Positions 46,772-58,400 of a stretch of 64,000 nucleotides of DNA are shown here, piece by piece. The DNA comes from Scenedesmus sp. ARA3. Its lineage: Eukaryota; Chlorophyta; Chlorophyceae; Sphaeropleales; Scenedesmaceae. The notes below the pieces were generated by a model. The model had not been told where the DNA came from, searched no databases, and saw only the letters and a list, made by a program, of their open reading frames with translations. The position numbers and the translations under genes were made by a program. Each line of letters starts with the position of its first letter. Positions within the stretch are counted from its first letter, which is position 1. The DNA lies in assembly GCA_004335835.1 (NCBI GenBank), contig RWJK01001518.1, positions 1 through 64,000 on the forward strand, given 5' to 3'.

Positions 46772-47694
46772 CTGTTGCTACAGCCGCTGCAACAGCATTG
46801 CATTGACAAGCAGCTTTCCTTTGGAAGATACCGCGTTGGCAAGATCCGGCCTGCAAGTTCCATGACACCAAGTGGCATCACCCTCTAAAAACACTGTGCC
46901 ATGCCCTAACCTGAGCCTCTTGGTCAAACCTGAGCTGCCACGTGCCGTTCAAATAACAATTTGTGACATGCTGTCCTGCAGGCTGAGACCAAGGTCACCC
47001 TCGTGCCCGCCTCCTCCCTGCACAAGAAGAAAGCGCCAGCTGCTGAAAAGGTGGAGGAGAAGCAGCTCAGCACTGCACACCTGAAGGACGTTGAGCTGCC
47101 AGAGCACTACAAGCACATATTTGCAAAGGTGAGCTGCTGCTGCTGCTGCTGCTGTGGCTGTGGCAGTATATTAGTAGCATGGAGATGGATCGGCGCAGGG
47201 TGCATATGTGCTCAGCAGATGATGCCATGGTGGCAACGGCCAGCACTGCCCTGAGTTGCACAGAATTGGCTGCTGCCTTTTGCAGCGATAACAGATACCA
47301 CATTGTTAGCTGGGCCACATGTGAAGCTCAGCCAGCTGCTGCAGCTTACGTAATCCTGCATGCTCTGCTATGAACCGCGGCATGTGTACTCCCTGCACGT
47401 GCTTGCAGCAGTACCTGCGCGGCAGTCCGCACTCTCAGATGACAGCATTACTGATTGAATTGACACACGTACTGCACAAAGCACAAATCAAAGCTCCGCC
47501 AGGCTGGACCTGCTCTGCAAGCTGTGCCACTCCCCAAACACCTGTCACACGCGACACCTTGGAATTTGTAACCTCGCTAACTCAGCTGTGCTGTCAATCT
47601 GTTGCAGGGCGACGCTACGCTAGTCCCAGTCGCTGTGGTGGTGGAGAAAGAGGAAGACTCGAAGGAAGTCAAGCCCGCCAAGGCAGGCCGCTGA
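46515..47694 (+). CDS. Small secreted Lys/Glu-rich protein of unknown function
   Basis: Three exons: 46515-46706, 46982-47128 and 47608-47694, encoding 141 residues. It begins with a clear signal peptide (MAGKIHCALAVFVLGALLLA, then SSAAAE). The mature part includes ESTTGYWFWDTK, AETKVTLVPASSLHKKK, KDVELPEHYKHIFAK and an acidic/basic tail (VVVEKEEDSKEVKPAKAGR). No known family was recognised. All three exons are phase 0 with ordinary splice sites, and introns 1 and 2 start with CTG-rich tracts (46735-46771 and 47131-47152). Gene size, first-exon length and architecture resemble those of its divergent neighbour. Confidence 0.68.
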
Positions 47695-48695
47695 TGATGA
47701 CCTGACACCTGTAGGCTTCAAGCCGCAAGCTGCAACCTACTATGTGGCGGCCACTGGCGCTCCCAGCAGCAGTGCAGATGCCAAGCCTGCTGTGCATCGG
47801 GGCTGCCCTGAACGTATGTTGGTGTTGCTGGTTTGGTGCGCTGCTCGAGCCTGGCAACTGACAGGTTTCATTCCTGCAATGTATTGTGCTGCGTTGCTGC
47901 GCGCCAGTAGGGTCAAATTTGCAGTGTTGTAGTTCAAACTGCAATACAACGCCGGCTATGGCATGGCAGCAAGCTGTGGACGCGCCGAAATGGCTCTGCA
48001 AATAGCTGATCTGGCATCAGAGGCCCTATTGTCTAGGTGGCATGATTGGACATGATGGTTACTAGCTCTGCTTCAAGGTTGTGCAAAATGAGAGATAGTG
48101 GCCGGTGCCACATGTAACACTAGTACTACCTTCCTGGTGATCATGCGAACAAGCAGTGGCTTGGCCAAATGCAGAGGTCCAGCCTATAGTGGCTGCAAGT
48201 ACTTGTCACATGTTGTGTGCCGCACCAGGCTGGTCATACCATGCAACAGCTCTGCCTGCAGCACACCAGCAGCATGTGCCTTGGCCAGCAACAAAACGCT
48301 GCAAGCATGAAGAGCGTACATCGGGTACCCATGTCGGGCTGCAGCTGTGGCTTCCACTGGAGAAAGCACACCACAAAATGGCATGAAAGCACAGCCAATG
48401 CACACATGCACACAGTGCTACAAAAAGCATGCCTTGCGGTGCAGACATTGTAAGGACCAATGCTCACAACATCAAGCAGTACACAATCCTTCAGGCACAG
48501 CCCAAGCGACCTGTACATCGCGTCTGCAGCAGGTCATCTGACAGGTAGCAACTGTCAACGAGCGACCAACCAGTGAAGTGCGTGCGGCCAACAAACGGCA
48601 ATGGGCAATGATAGCAACACTACATTGTATCCTTGTGGGGTGCGGAGGGGCAAAGGCTCGATCGCAGAGCCGCAGCAAGGCGCGCTGCCTGGAGC

Positions 48696-48700
48696 TTACA
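48696..48700 (-). terminator. Candidate TGTAA polyadenylation signal for ZSWIM7
   Basis: TGTAA on the minus strand about 270 bp past the ZSWIM7 stop codon, a spacing usual for algal 3' UTRs. Confidence 0.3.
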
Positions 48701-48732
48701 CTGCTGCATGCTGCATAAGCCCTCAAGCATTT

Positions 48733-48808
48733 GAGCTTGTTCTGTGCTGTTGGCAACGGAGAGATGGTGGAGCTTGTTCTGTGCTGTTGGCAACGGAGAG
48801 ATGGTGGA
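48733..48808 (+). repeat. 37-bp tandem duplication
   Basis: GAGCTTGTTCTGTGCTGTTG, then GCAACGGAGAGATGGTG, occurs twice head to tail with no mismatch seen. It is intergenic and looks recent. Confidence 0.92.
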
Positions 48809-48967
48809 GCAGGCAACGCCTGCTCTGTGTCACCACGTGTTGCAAGTGTGCAGCCAACTGGCTGCACACTTGCCCTCAGGTGCACACTGGCCTGGAGCAC
48901 GTGCTGTGTAGGACGAGTGAAGCTGAAGTTGTGCTGCACATGATGCTGCCTTTCTCTTTTTCTCCAC

Positions 48968-49071
48968 TCATGAGTCCAGCAGGAACTGCGCAATGGCTGT
49001 GTCCGGCACTACTGTCACTGGGCAGCGCTTGAGCGCAAGCGCGAGCCGGGCCGCCAGCTGGTGCTTGCACT

Positions 49072-49108
<37 letters not shown>

Positions 49109-49471
49109 CAGCAACAGCAGCAACAACGGGTGTGGGAAGGGCAACACGTGTGCAAAGGGAACAGGTGGCAATCAATGGGCTGGCATGCTGCAGCCGTGTT
49201 CTCTAATAATGTCAAGCGCAGAGTTTACTGATGTGTATGCACAAAGCCTGCCATGAAGCAAACATCAAAAAGCATTGCTGGGGCAGATTCAGAACCAACG
49301 CGTACTGTGCATGACAGCCACAAACCAACAGGAGTAACATTGCAAACCTGTTGTTGCCTACTTACATATGGTGCTTCACTCTTGCAGACTACTTCATAGT
49401 AGTGAGCCTGGCAGGAGCAGTATGTCTTGGCAAAGGTGATGTACACCCCAGACTTGCCTCGCACCTGATGG

Positions 49472-49505
<34 letters not shown>

Positions 49506-50306
49506 GGTAGCGCCTGGTTACACAGGAGACTGCAGCAGTCCAGGAAACCCTACTGAACCAAAGGGCATGCCATCGCATGGAGGAGCAACTGCCAGTGTCT
49601 GCTATATCGCTGCAAAGGGAGCTACTGCTTAACAGTCCTCAAAATGGACGTGAGCAACATGCAAAGCATACACACATCATTCAGCGAGCAGCAGTCCTGT
49701 CGCTGCCCCCGCCCACACCTGGAAGATGTGCCGCCTGCTGCTCTCTCCAATGTAACACTCCACCTCGTTTTGGTCAACCACTTGCAGGGCTTTCTGCCAG
49801 TTCCTGCCCAGCAGCAAGCTCATCCTGCCAACACAAAGATCATGTTGGCCGCAAAGATTGTGAATTAGACAAATATCAGAATGCACGCGTTCAGCAATTG
49901 GTGCCTGCTATGTCGTGCCATCTGCTGCTGTGCAAAAGACATGGTGTTTAGCACCTGGAACCGCTGCTGGCTGCTATGCACTGTTGCAAGGACGTATGTA
50001 CATGCATGCCCGAGTGCTGCTATATTTGAAGTGCTGACGCTGGCTTGAAGCAAAGGCACATGTTGCTGCCTGCTTACTTTGACATCTGCTCAATGGTTAC
50101 TGCACAGCAAAGACAGCCAGCAAGGTTAGTACATGCACTAGGGCATTGCGCATGTCAATTGCTGCACTGGCAGCGGCTGTTGGCCAAGGAAGCAGAGGCA
50201 AGTTTATTGTAGCTAGGGTTCACCACTTACGTTGGCCTTGGTTCTCTATGTGGGTGGTGAGCTGTTCAAAGCACTGATCAGCGACCCTGTGACCCAGCAG
50301 CGGCAT
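48968..50306 (-). CDS. ZSWIM7: SWIM-type zinc finger protein ZSWIM7 / SWS1
   Basis: Five exons: 50306-50231, 50099-50078, 49824-49719, 49464-49366 and 49069-48968, encoding 134 residues, close to the 140 of human ZSWIM7. The SWIM motif CxCx(n)CxH is complete: C84, C86, C102 and H104, in TYCSCQAHYYE and PYCKHQLAARLA. Upstream, LLLGRNWQKALQVVDQNEVE and SRRHIFQVRGKSG match the family core. SWS1 proteins join RAD51 paralogues (Shu complex) and promote homologous recombination, especially in meiosis. Exon 2 is only 22 bp; its placement is supported by phase and by the family's spacing. The start ATG was chosen as the first in frame before VADQCFEQL. The (CTG)n run at 49070 onward forms the last acceptor. 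Confidence 0.87.
49070..49128 (+). repeat. (CAG)n microsatellite forming a splice acceptor
   Basis: A CAG run with TAG/CAA interruptions. On the minus strand it reads (CTG)nCAG and supplies the acceptor of the last ZSWIM7 exon. Confidence 0.9.
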
Positions 50307-50843
50307 CACCGTGAAATAGAAACAGCAAGGTGCCTCCACCAAGCACCAGCTGCAGAGTGCAGAGGGCCCAGCACGTGCAACGACCAAGCAGCAATGAACA
50401 CGTACTGTGTTATGCTAGGTGCAAGTTGTGCGGTCATCCTGTCGGCTGTTGCTGGAAATGTCAGCAGTAAGCAGCAGCAGCACCAGCACTAGCAACGGTA
50501 GCAACACTGCTCGGCACCTTCAACAATCTAGCAAGGCCACGTTGGCAATAAAACGGTTTTGAATATCGCTGCTCGGGTGTGATTGGTGAGGCGGACAGCA
50601 TTGAATCCTACAAACCAAAGGTGTCATCTGACACATTCAAAACCTAGTTCGCCGATTATCGTGGATGAGCGTCCACGTCAATCTAGATTTCTTGAGCATG
50701 CGTCTTTATAGCTAAAAGTAAGCGCTGTCTTGCTTGGCTCACGTATTGATTGATTTGACTTGGCAGGCCATCAGGACTGGCGGAGACAGCTACAATAACT
50801 ACATGTTTCGATTAAATTAGCCTTAGACGTTTGTGGGGGCGTC
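50307..50843. promoter_or_regulatory. Divergent promoter region of ZSWIM7 and the dynein gene
   Basis: About 537 bp between two start codons facing away from each other. A TTTATAG at about 50704-50710, roughly 135 bp before the dynein ATG, could be a TATA-like element. The evidence is weak. Confidence 0.4.
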
Positions 50844-52639
50844 ATGCCTGAGCCCAAGGAGCCGGGGGAGCAGCAGCAGGTACATGTGCAGGCGTACTGC
50901 AGCACCCTGTAGAGGTGCTGCAGATGCATGCCGCTGCAAAATGATCCCTCCTGCTTTCAAGCCACTGGAGTGACTCCTTCTGCTTGATCATATCAACAAT
51001 ACAGTGATGTAAAGCCGTATTTGTTCCAGTTACAAGCCACTGCATTGCACCGCCATCGCTGGTTTGCAGAGAGGGCAATCCCCAGAGCCAGGATGTTTGC
51101 GACAGCAGCTGTACCCGCAGGCAAGGCAGTCGATTGTGCTGCCTCAGCCCAAGCTGGTAGCAGAAGTCAAACGGCAGGGCTCTCTGTCACCTGTTCTGGG
51201 TGGTAGGCTGGTGAGCACCAGTTTCACAGCAATGAAACATGCAAATATGGCATCCAGTATCAGTGTTGTTGTGCTTACCAGGCATGCACAGGCACGCATG
51301 CTTACGTGGTGATGTTTTCACCTACTGCAGAGCACGGCAGCAGGGAAGCACTTGCCACCATTGGAAGCAGCTGGTGCTTTGGGCAAGTTGGCGGATGGGC
51401 GGCCATCACTCATTGGGGGAACCAAGGTGGGTAACACAAAGACAGCAGCATCACATGTTCAGGGAGAATGAGCCCAAGAGCTTTCGCAACAAAGCAGCGT
51501 AATCAAGTTTTTAACAAAAAGGCCTAACTTGCAAGCAGCTGGCCCTACGGCACGTGCTCAGCATTGCAGGTCAGACGAGCTGCAGATGCTTTGGGCCTGC
51601 ACTGGCATGCTTGCACAACTTCACAGGCGACCCAGCAGCGCATGCGGTTTTCTGCTGTATACCATTGCACCACATCGCAGGAGATGCGGCTGCCAGAAAC
51701 ACTCGAGGCACCCAAACAGCAGTTGAACCCGCTGCACAAGCAGGGCCTCATTGCAGCGCCAGCACTGCGGGGCAGCTTTGCACAGCACAAGCCGCACCTC
51801 AGCATTGATGTCCTGCAAGCAGGCAACAGTACTGCAAGGAGCGGCTTACTGTCACCAGCTATGGCAGCAGCAGCAGCAGCAGGCAGGCCTGGCTCGCCTG
51901 GTCCCAGAAGCTCTCTGGTGCTGCCTAGCAGTCCAATGGCGCCACCCCATGCTTCAGGTATGCAGCTGTTTGCTGATCCTGCAGCTGCTGGAGGAGCCAG
52001 GAGCAGGTCGCCGGTAGCACAGCAGCAAGGCATGGGCTCGCCAGGGGCTACCGGCATGCAGCAGCAGCAGGCGGCAGCAGGCGTGGCAACGCCAACAGCA
52101 GCCGCGCCAAGCAAGCCGGGCACAGCAGCTGGCAAGCAACCGGAGCAGGATGAGTACAACTACATCAAGTGAGCTGCTTTTAAATGCTACTTGTGTTGGC
52201 AGGGGCTATAGGCAATTCAAAGACAAGCAGAGGAAGCAGGAAGAGCAAATGTCAACTACTCAGCACAATGTCAGCACCTGCTCAGCCGCTTGTGTTGCTG
52301 GCAGTACCTCACATGCTGAGCAGCTGCACCTGCGTCTGCCGCCATGTGTCTCCTCTGGCAGCCAACTGTTTTTGCTGCCTTTGAAAACCTGCTGCCTTCT
52401 TATGTATTAGGCTGATCTATACACTGCGCGAGTACCCCACAACAGAGGACTTTGTGTACTTGAGGCGCTTCAAGCGCTACCCGGCTGATTGCAACCCCTA
52501 TGCCTTGGAGGTTGTGCAGTTTGGCAGCGTAGACCAGGCTGATTACTACACGCTCAGCGTGCGGGGCATCACACGTTACGTGGACGGTGTGAACGCAGAG
52601 TTTGCAAGTGAGCCACTAGAAAGAGGCTGGGATGAATCC

Positions 52640-52698
<59 letters not shown>

Positions 52699-52748
52699 NN
52701 NNNNNNNNNNNNNNNNNNNNNNNNNNNNNNNNNNNNNNNNNNNNNNNN

Positions 52749-52809
<61 letters not shown>

Positions 52810-55417
52810 CCTTGACAAGTCTGCTTGCTGGCGCTTGACTGGAGTCTTCCCGTACAAAGCTGCTTAGGGTGCCTGCAGGGGCAGTCACATTGACTGCATG
52901 GAAGCGAGCTCAGCAGCGTAAGGCTTATGTTGGCGTCATACATGCTTGCCTAACAGCAGCTGCGCCTCCCTCCCCTGCATGCTCTGAACCACCTGCCCCT
53001 GGGCCTGGCTGACTGCAGCGCTTGATCAATGGGAGCGCGAGGTGCAGTTGTACATTGCACTCAAGCAGCTGGCACTGTTCCGGCAGCACAAGCTGTGGAA
53101 GGCTTTCAAGTCCTGGAAGCATTCCATCGACAGCTCCAAGATTGCGGCAGCCAAGGCCAGCTTGAACAAGCAGCTGTTCATGCTGAGCCCTGTGTTCCAG
53201 GGCCCCCTACAGCGCTTCCACCAGCTGTGCCATGAGCTCAGCAGCATGCGCGTGCACAACTTGAAGCCTGCCCAGGTGAGACGCTTGGGCCAGCTGCTCC
53301 CAGGTGCCAGAAGTGACGATCTAGTTTGTACCGGGTGTGTGTGTGAGGCATTTGAGCAATGATGGCACTCGCAGGAGCGCTGCAGTGTGCGGAGCTGGTT
53401 GTTGCAAGCAACCCAAATGATTGTGCCAGCATGCACACCACATGTGCATCAGCTGCTGCTGCTACTGCTGCTGCCGTTGCCACTGTGCTGCCCTGCAGGT
53501 ATACACACTGAAGCAGTTTGCAGAAAGCCATGCAGAGCATAGCGAAGTATGTGCAGAGCGCTTGGAGGAGTTCAGTGAGCAGGTGTATGAAACTGTGGAG
53601 CAGGCGTGCCGCGATGCGCTGATACAGCTGCAGCAGCAGCTGGAGACACTCGCAATCAAGTCGGAAGGAGAGGCAGGCACTGCAGCTGGCATGTCCCTGT
53701 CTGGCGGCAGTGGCAAGCAGGGGCATTCAATGCCTGGCGGGCGTGGCAGCATGGTCAGCGCGTCTGGAGGCTTGACGAGCCCCAATGGCATATCTGCAGC
53801 AGGCGGCAAGGCAGACGATGGCAAGCCACAGCAGCAGGTGCGCCAGCAGTCGTTGGATGCAGTGCAACGCGATTGGTAGAATGCGGCCAGCTGCCTCTGA
53901 CGGCTCGTACCCTTCATTCCTGCCTTGTTTGGCAGATTTTCAACCTCAACTTTGCATTGACCTTTGATGTCTCCTTGCTTGCCTTCAGCTTCTGACAGAA
54001 CTGCTGCATGCTGGTTTGCAGGATTACGCATACACCATGGCAGCAGCGTATCGCAGTGAGCAGCGTCGCTTACTCAGCTTCATACGCATGTCAGACTTCA
54101 TGATGTGCGATACGCTGCACACATTGCTTGTCGAGTCGGTACGAGAGGTGCTGGAGTCCGTTCGGCCAGCACTAACAGTGGGGCTGCCAGCAGCTGGTGC
54201 TAATGGCAGCAGCGGCAAGAGCAGGCCTGGCAGTGCTGCCCCTGCTGCGCGCAGCCTGCAGACAATGCATACGCTGCTCAATGGCAGTCGGCGGCAGCGG
54301 CAGTCTGCCGCTCTGGCAGGCATGCAGCTCGCGCCAGTGACTGTAGCGCAGCAACAAGCAGCAGCTGCTGCTGGTGAGGCTGGCATCGCACTGCAGCGTG
54401 CACCAGTGTTTGAGCTGCAGGTGCTGCTTACGCAGAGTTTGGAGGAGCTTGCATTCGAGCCAGAGCCAGAGCACTTTCAGGTGGGTGCCTTGCATAGCTG
54501 GGCATGTCACAGTGTTGTGCTGCTGCTGTGTATTGACGGACTGCTTGAAGTAGCTTAGGTGTACACCAGCAGGCAACGCTGCTGCAGCTGAGCTGTTGCT
54601 CACCTGCGTTGAAATTCTTTCTCTGCTGCAGGCCCAGATGGTCTCTGTACTGCTGGAGTTCAACAGCTGCGTGACCAGCATCCGGCGGCTGTACAGCAGG
54701 CCTGAGCTGGTCAGTGGCGTGCTGGGCGCAAAGGCGGGGGACCTGCAGGAGGCGACACCGCTGGCTGAGCTGGTCATTGCAGGAGACCTGGAGGAGCTGG
54801 TGGGTTGGCTGCGGGGTCATTGCTGTCGGACTGCAGGCTGGTCAGTGTTATTCTATGCCGTGCCAGCGGTAGACAGGCAGCTTGAAGTGCACGTTAGGTG
54901 TAGCACTGGCTAGACACTCGCCTGAACTCATTGGGGCATTGTGTGCATGTTTTGCTGTGCTGCACTGTTTTGTGTGCAGGTGAACGCCACCAAGGCCGCC
55001 ATGGATGTTGCGCTGGCTCGCGCCAACATGCAGAAGAATGCATACGAGCAGTTCAAGGACATGATGCTGTTTGACAGGCAGCTGGACCTGGCCAGCCTGT
55101 CTCCGGCATTCAAGGCAGCCTGTGGATTCAAGGGCCTGGCAGCAGCTGCAGCAGCTGGAGGTGCGTGTCTGCCCTGGCTGTGAACAGCAGCAGCTCGTCA
55201 CTTGCAGTAACCAGAGGAGTGCCGTTCTTGCTTCTGTTGTATGCATGTGGTCAGCTGTCGTCATCACTTTTTGTGTTGCTAACTGGTGTCATTTGGTGCT
55301 GCTGTTGTTATGCTGCTTTGACTGCAGAGTTTGCGCCTGCCACTGCTGAGGCAAGCTTGGTGGGCTTGGGGCAGCAACCCTCTAGCATTCTGTCTCCAAT
55401 GACACCGTCGCCAGCTT

Positions 55418-55454
<37 letters not shown>

Positions 55455-58400
55455 CAGCGACGGCCCTGAGCACGCGCCTGTCAGCCTGCATACCTTCCGC
55501 TCCTTGCTGGACAAGCTGATGCAGCAGAAGTGCGACATAGAAGGCCTGCTGCCTGCTGCTGATGTGGACATCGTGCGCGTCAATGCAGCAGCGTTGAAGC
55601 AGGCCCTTATACCCTGGCCTGTGAACCGCCTGGCAGAGCTCCACAAGGCTCTCCCTGTGCTGGCAGCAGGTGCGCTCACCTTTGCTTGGTGCTGCAACAA
55701 TGCATGCATGCACTAGGACTAGTGCTGCTGTTGCAGTTGTACTGGCATACGCAGCGCATCTGCAGCAGCTTGATGTCAACAATGCTGCCAGATCTGCTGT
55801 CAGCGTTATCTGCATCGAAGCTCGTGCCACAGCAAACATCCATCCTATTGCTAACATCGGTTATAATTCTGCTGCCTGCAGACCTGCTGCATGAGTTCAT
55901 GGACCACATGCACTCCGCGCAGCCGCGGCTGTCTGCTGTGTGCAGCTGCGTTGAGGAATATGTGGAGAAGCTGACCTTCCTGGCTGAGCTCACACAGCTG
56001 AACAAAGTCATGGATGCAGCATGCGCACAGGTGGGCTTGCGCGGGCTAGCTGCTGTTGGCAGGTGCTGGAGGATTGCTGCTGCTGCAATACTTTTGTTGG
56101 CCAGCAGCCTGCCATGCAACGGATGATCCAGGCTGTCTGTTGCATGGCAAGGTACTGGCAAGTGCAGATGGGCTTTCGCAGGGCATGTTGCGCTTGACAT
56201 CTGTTGCTTCCAAATTGGCCGTGCAGCTCATACCAACCGTGCACTGTGGCTTGCTGCCTACTGCACTGTGTGCTGCCAGGTGCATGCGGTGTATGCGCTG
56301 CTGGACGAGTACAAGATCAAGGTGCCTGATGTGGACAGGGCGGGCTATGCCAGCCTTGACAGCACGTATGCTGGGCTCAAGGCGCTGATGGAGGAGGTTG
56401 AGGCAGGCAAAGAGGAGGCGGTTGCAAAGTACAGCGCAGGCCTGGAGTCAGGTGGGCGGCAGGCTGGTGACGCAGCCTGCAGTATGATGTTTATTCGCGC
56501 CTTGAGTTGGGCAGCATGATGGTTGCTGGCTGCTGGCCTGTACAGATAATGCAGCGCAGGAGCTGCGCAGTGCCTGCCAGAGAAGGTTTCATCCTCTGGT
56601 ACTCTTTTTTGTCAAACCCATCACTGCCTTACACAAGACAAACGAGAATTTTACCATAGCATGCACACGGATGGAGCATAGCTGAAGCAGATGGTGCTGC
56701 TATGCTTTTTTCAGGTGTGGAGGGCCTTGCCAAAGAAATTGAAGCGCTGCGCATCGCAGCACAGAACGAGATGCTGCTGAACGAGGAGTCCTCGCCGGCT
56801 GCTGTGCTGGACGAGCTGCAGCAGCTGCGTGCGCAGCTGGCAGGCCACGCCCAGGAGCTGGCGCGCATCAACCAGTTCCAGCGGCTCTTCAAGGTGCGTG
56901 GAGGGCAGTGAGGGGTTGTGGCGCTGCTGTGCAGCTGTGGCTTGGCTTTTCTGTAGCAGCTTGACCCAGTGAGCACAACTCATCTGCTGTTCTTTCGACA
57001 CAGGGCTGAACAGCAGCACTGCAGTTGAAGATGCTGGGAATGTGACCACAATCTTGTGAAGCCCAACTTACCTCCGATGTCCCTTGCCTGCGCAGGTTGC
57101 TGAGAGCACTGTGGAGGACCTGGCAGCAGTGCAGGATGACGTGGCGCTGAAGCTGTCCCTGTGGACCAGCAGTGCTGAGTTTGAGGATGTGGTGGCTGGA
57201 TGGCGTGGCTGCCACTTTGAGGCGCTGGACCTGGCCACCATGGAGGAGACAATGGCCAGGTGTGCACAACATATGATGGTTTATCGGAGGTCATTGCTGG
57301 ACTTGTGCTGCTGGGGTGGCAAGTCAGGGCCTGCATGGCTGACAAGAGCTGTCCTATATTTAAATGCACATGTTGAGGCCTTGTATGTGACCTGCTTGCT
57401 GCGCCGCATCGCAGGTTCCACAAGAGTGTGTTGAAAATGGAGAAGGGCCTGCCCCCCAACAAGCTGGTGCCAAAGCTGCGTGCAGCCGTGGATGAGTACC
57501 GGCTGCTGCTGCCTGTGGTGTCGGCGCTGCGCAACAAGACGCTGAAGGAGCGCCACTGGGCCAAGGTGTTTGCAGCCATCGGCACCACACTGGCCAGGGA
57601 TGAGACCTTCACCCTGCAGGTGGGGACAACACGGAATGACCAGGCAGACTTCAGCTGTCCGTCAAGCCAGCAGGCTGCTGCGACTAGTGTTGATGTGTGC
57701 TGTGAGCTGGCATGGGCTGTGCCGCTGCTGCTGCTGCTGCTGCTTCTGTTGCTTGTGAGGCTGCTGCGCTGCGCTTGGTGCAATGAAGTGTTGTGTGGTC
57801 AAGAGCTGCTGCTGCCGGTGCCGCAATGTGCTACCTGCAATGCAGGCGTTGCTGGATGCCAAGGTTGGTGCCGCCAAGGATGCGTGCATGGCCATCAGCA
57901 CGGAGGCCACGCAGGAGGCTGCACTGGAGGAGCTGCTGGCCAAGGTGACAGCAAAATGGGCCGGCATCGAGTTCTGCGTCATCCCCTACAAGGACAGCAA
58001 GGACGTGTACATCCTGGGCGCGCTGGATGAGATCCAGGTGCGGTGGCATCCTGCTACGCTTGTTTGCACACTTTGTGTGCGGCTGGGACGGCATGCTGCA
58101 GACCCAGACATACATTCAGCAGACACAGCTGTGCTGCTGGTGGCTATCATATCAATGTGATGCATATTGTTCATGTGCTGTTGCAGGTTGCGCTGGAGGA
58201 CAGCTTGATGACCATGTCCACAATCCTGGCGTCACGCTTCGTGGCGGGCATCCGGCCAGAGGTGGAGCGTGTTGAGAAGCAGCTGAACGTGTTCTCAGAC
58301 ACACTCGACCAGTGGGTGCAGGTGAGGTCCGCAGCCGCACACAGCACAGCAGGGCAGCTCATGCGGCTGTGAACAGCCGGCCTTTGGCAGCTGCTGCTTG

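Larger units (their letters stand above)
47695..48967. other. Convergent 3' region before ZSWIM7
   Basis: About 1.27 kb between two genes that end facing each other. It holds a 37-bp tandem duplication (48733-48808) and no supported gene. TGTAA occurs at about 48112 (+) and, on the minus strand, at 48696-48700, and could serve the two genes. Confidence 0.5.

Noticed and set aside
52454..52867. An open frame running through the CAG tract and the N gap as a polyAla/polyGln protein
   Set aside because: The dynein family sequence requires a splice from 52607 to 53019, and both sites are good. The repeat is therefore intronic and the frame accidental.
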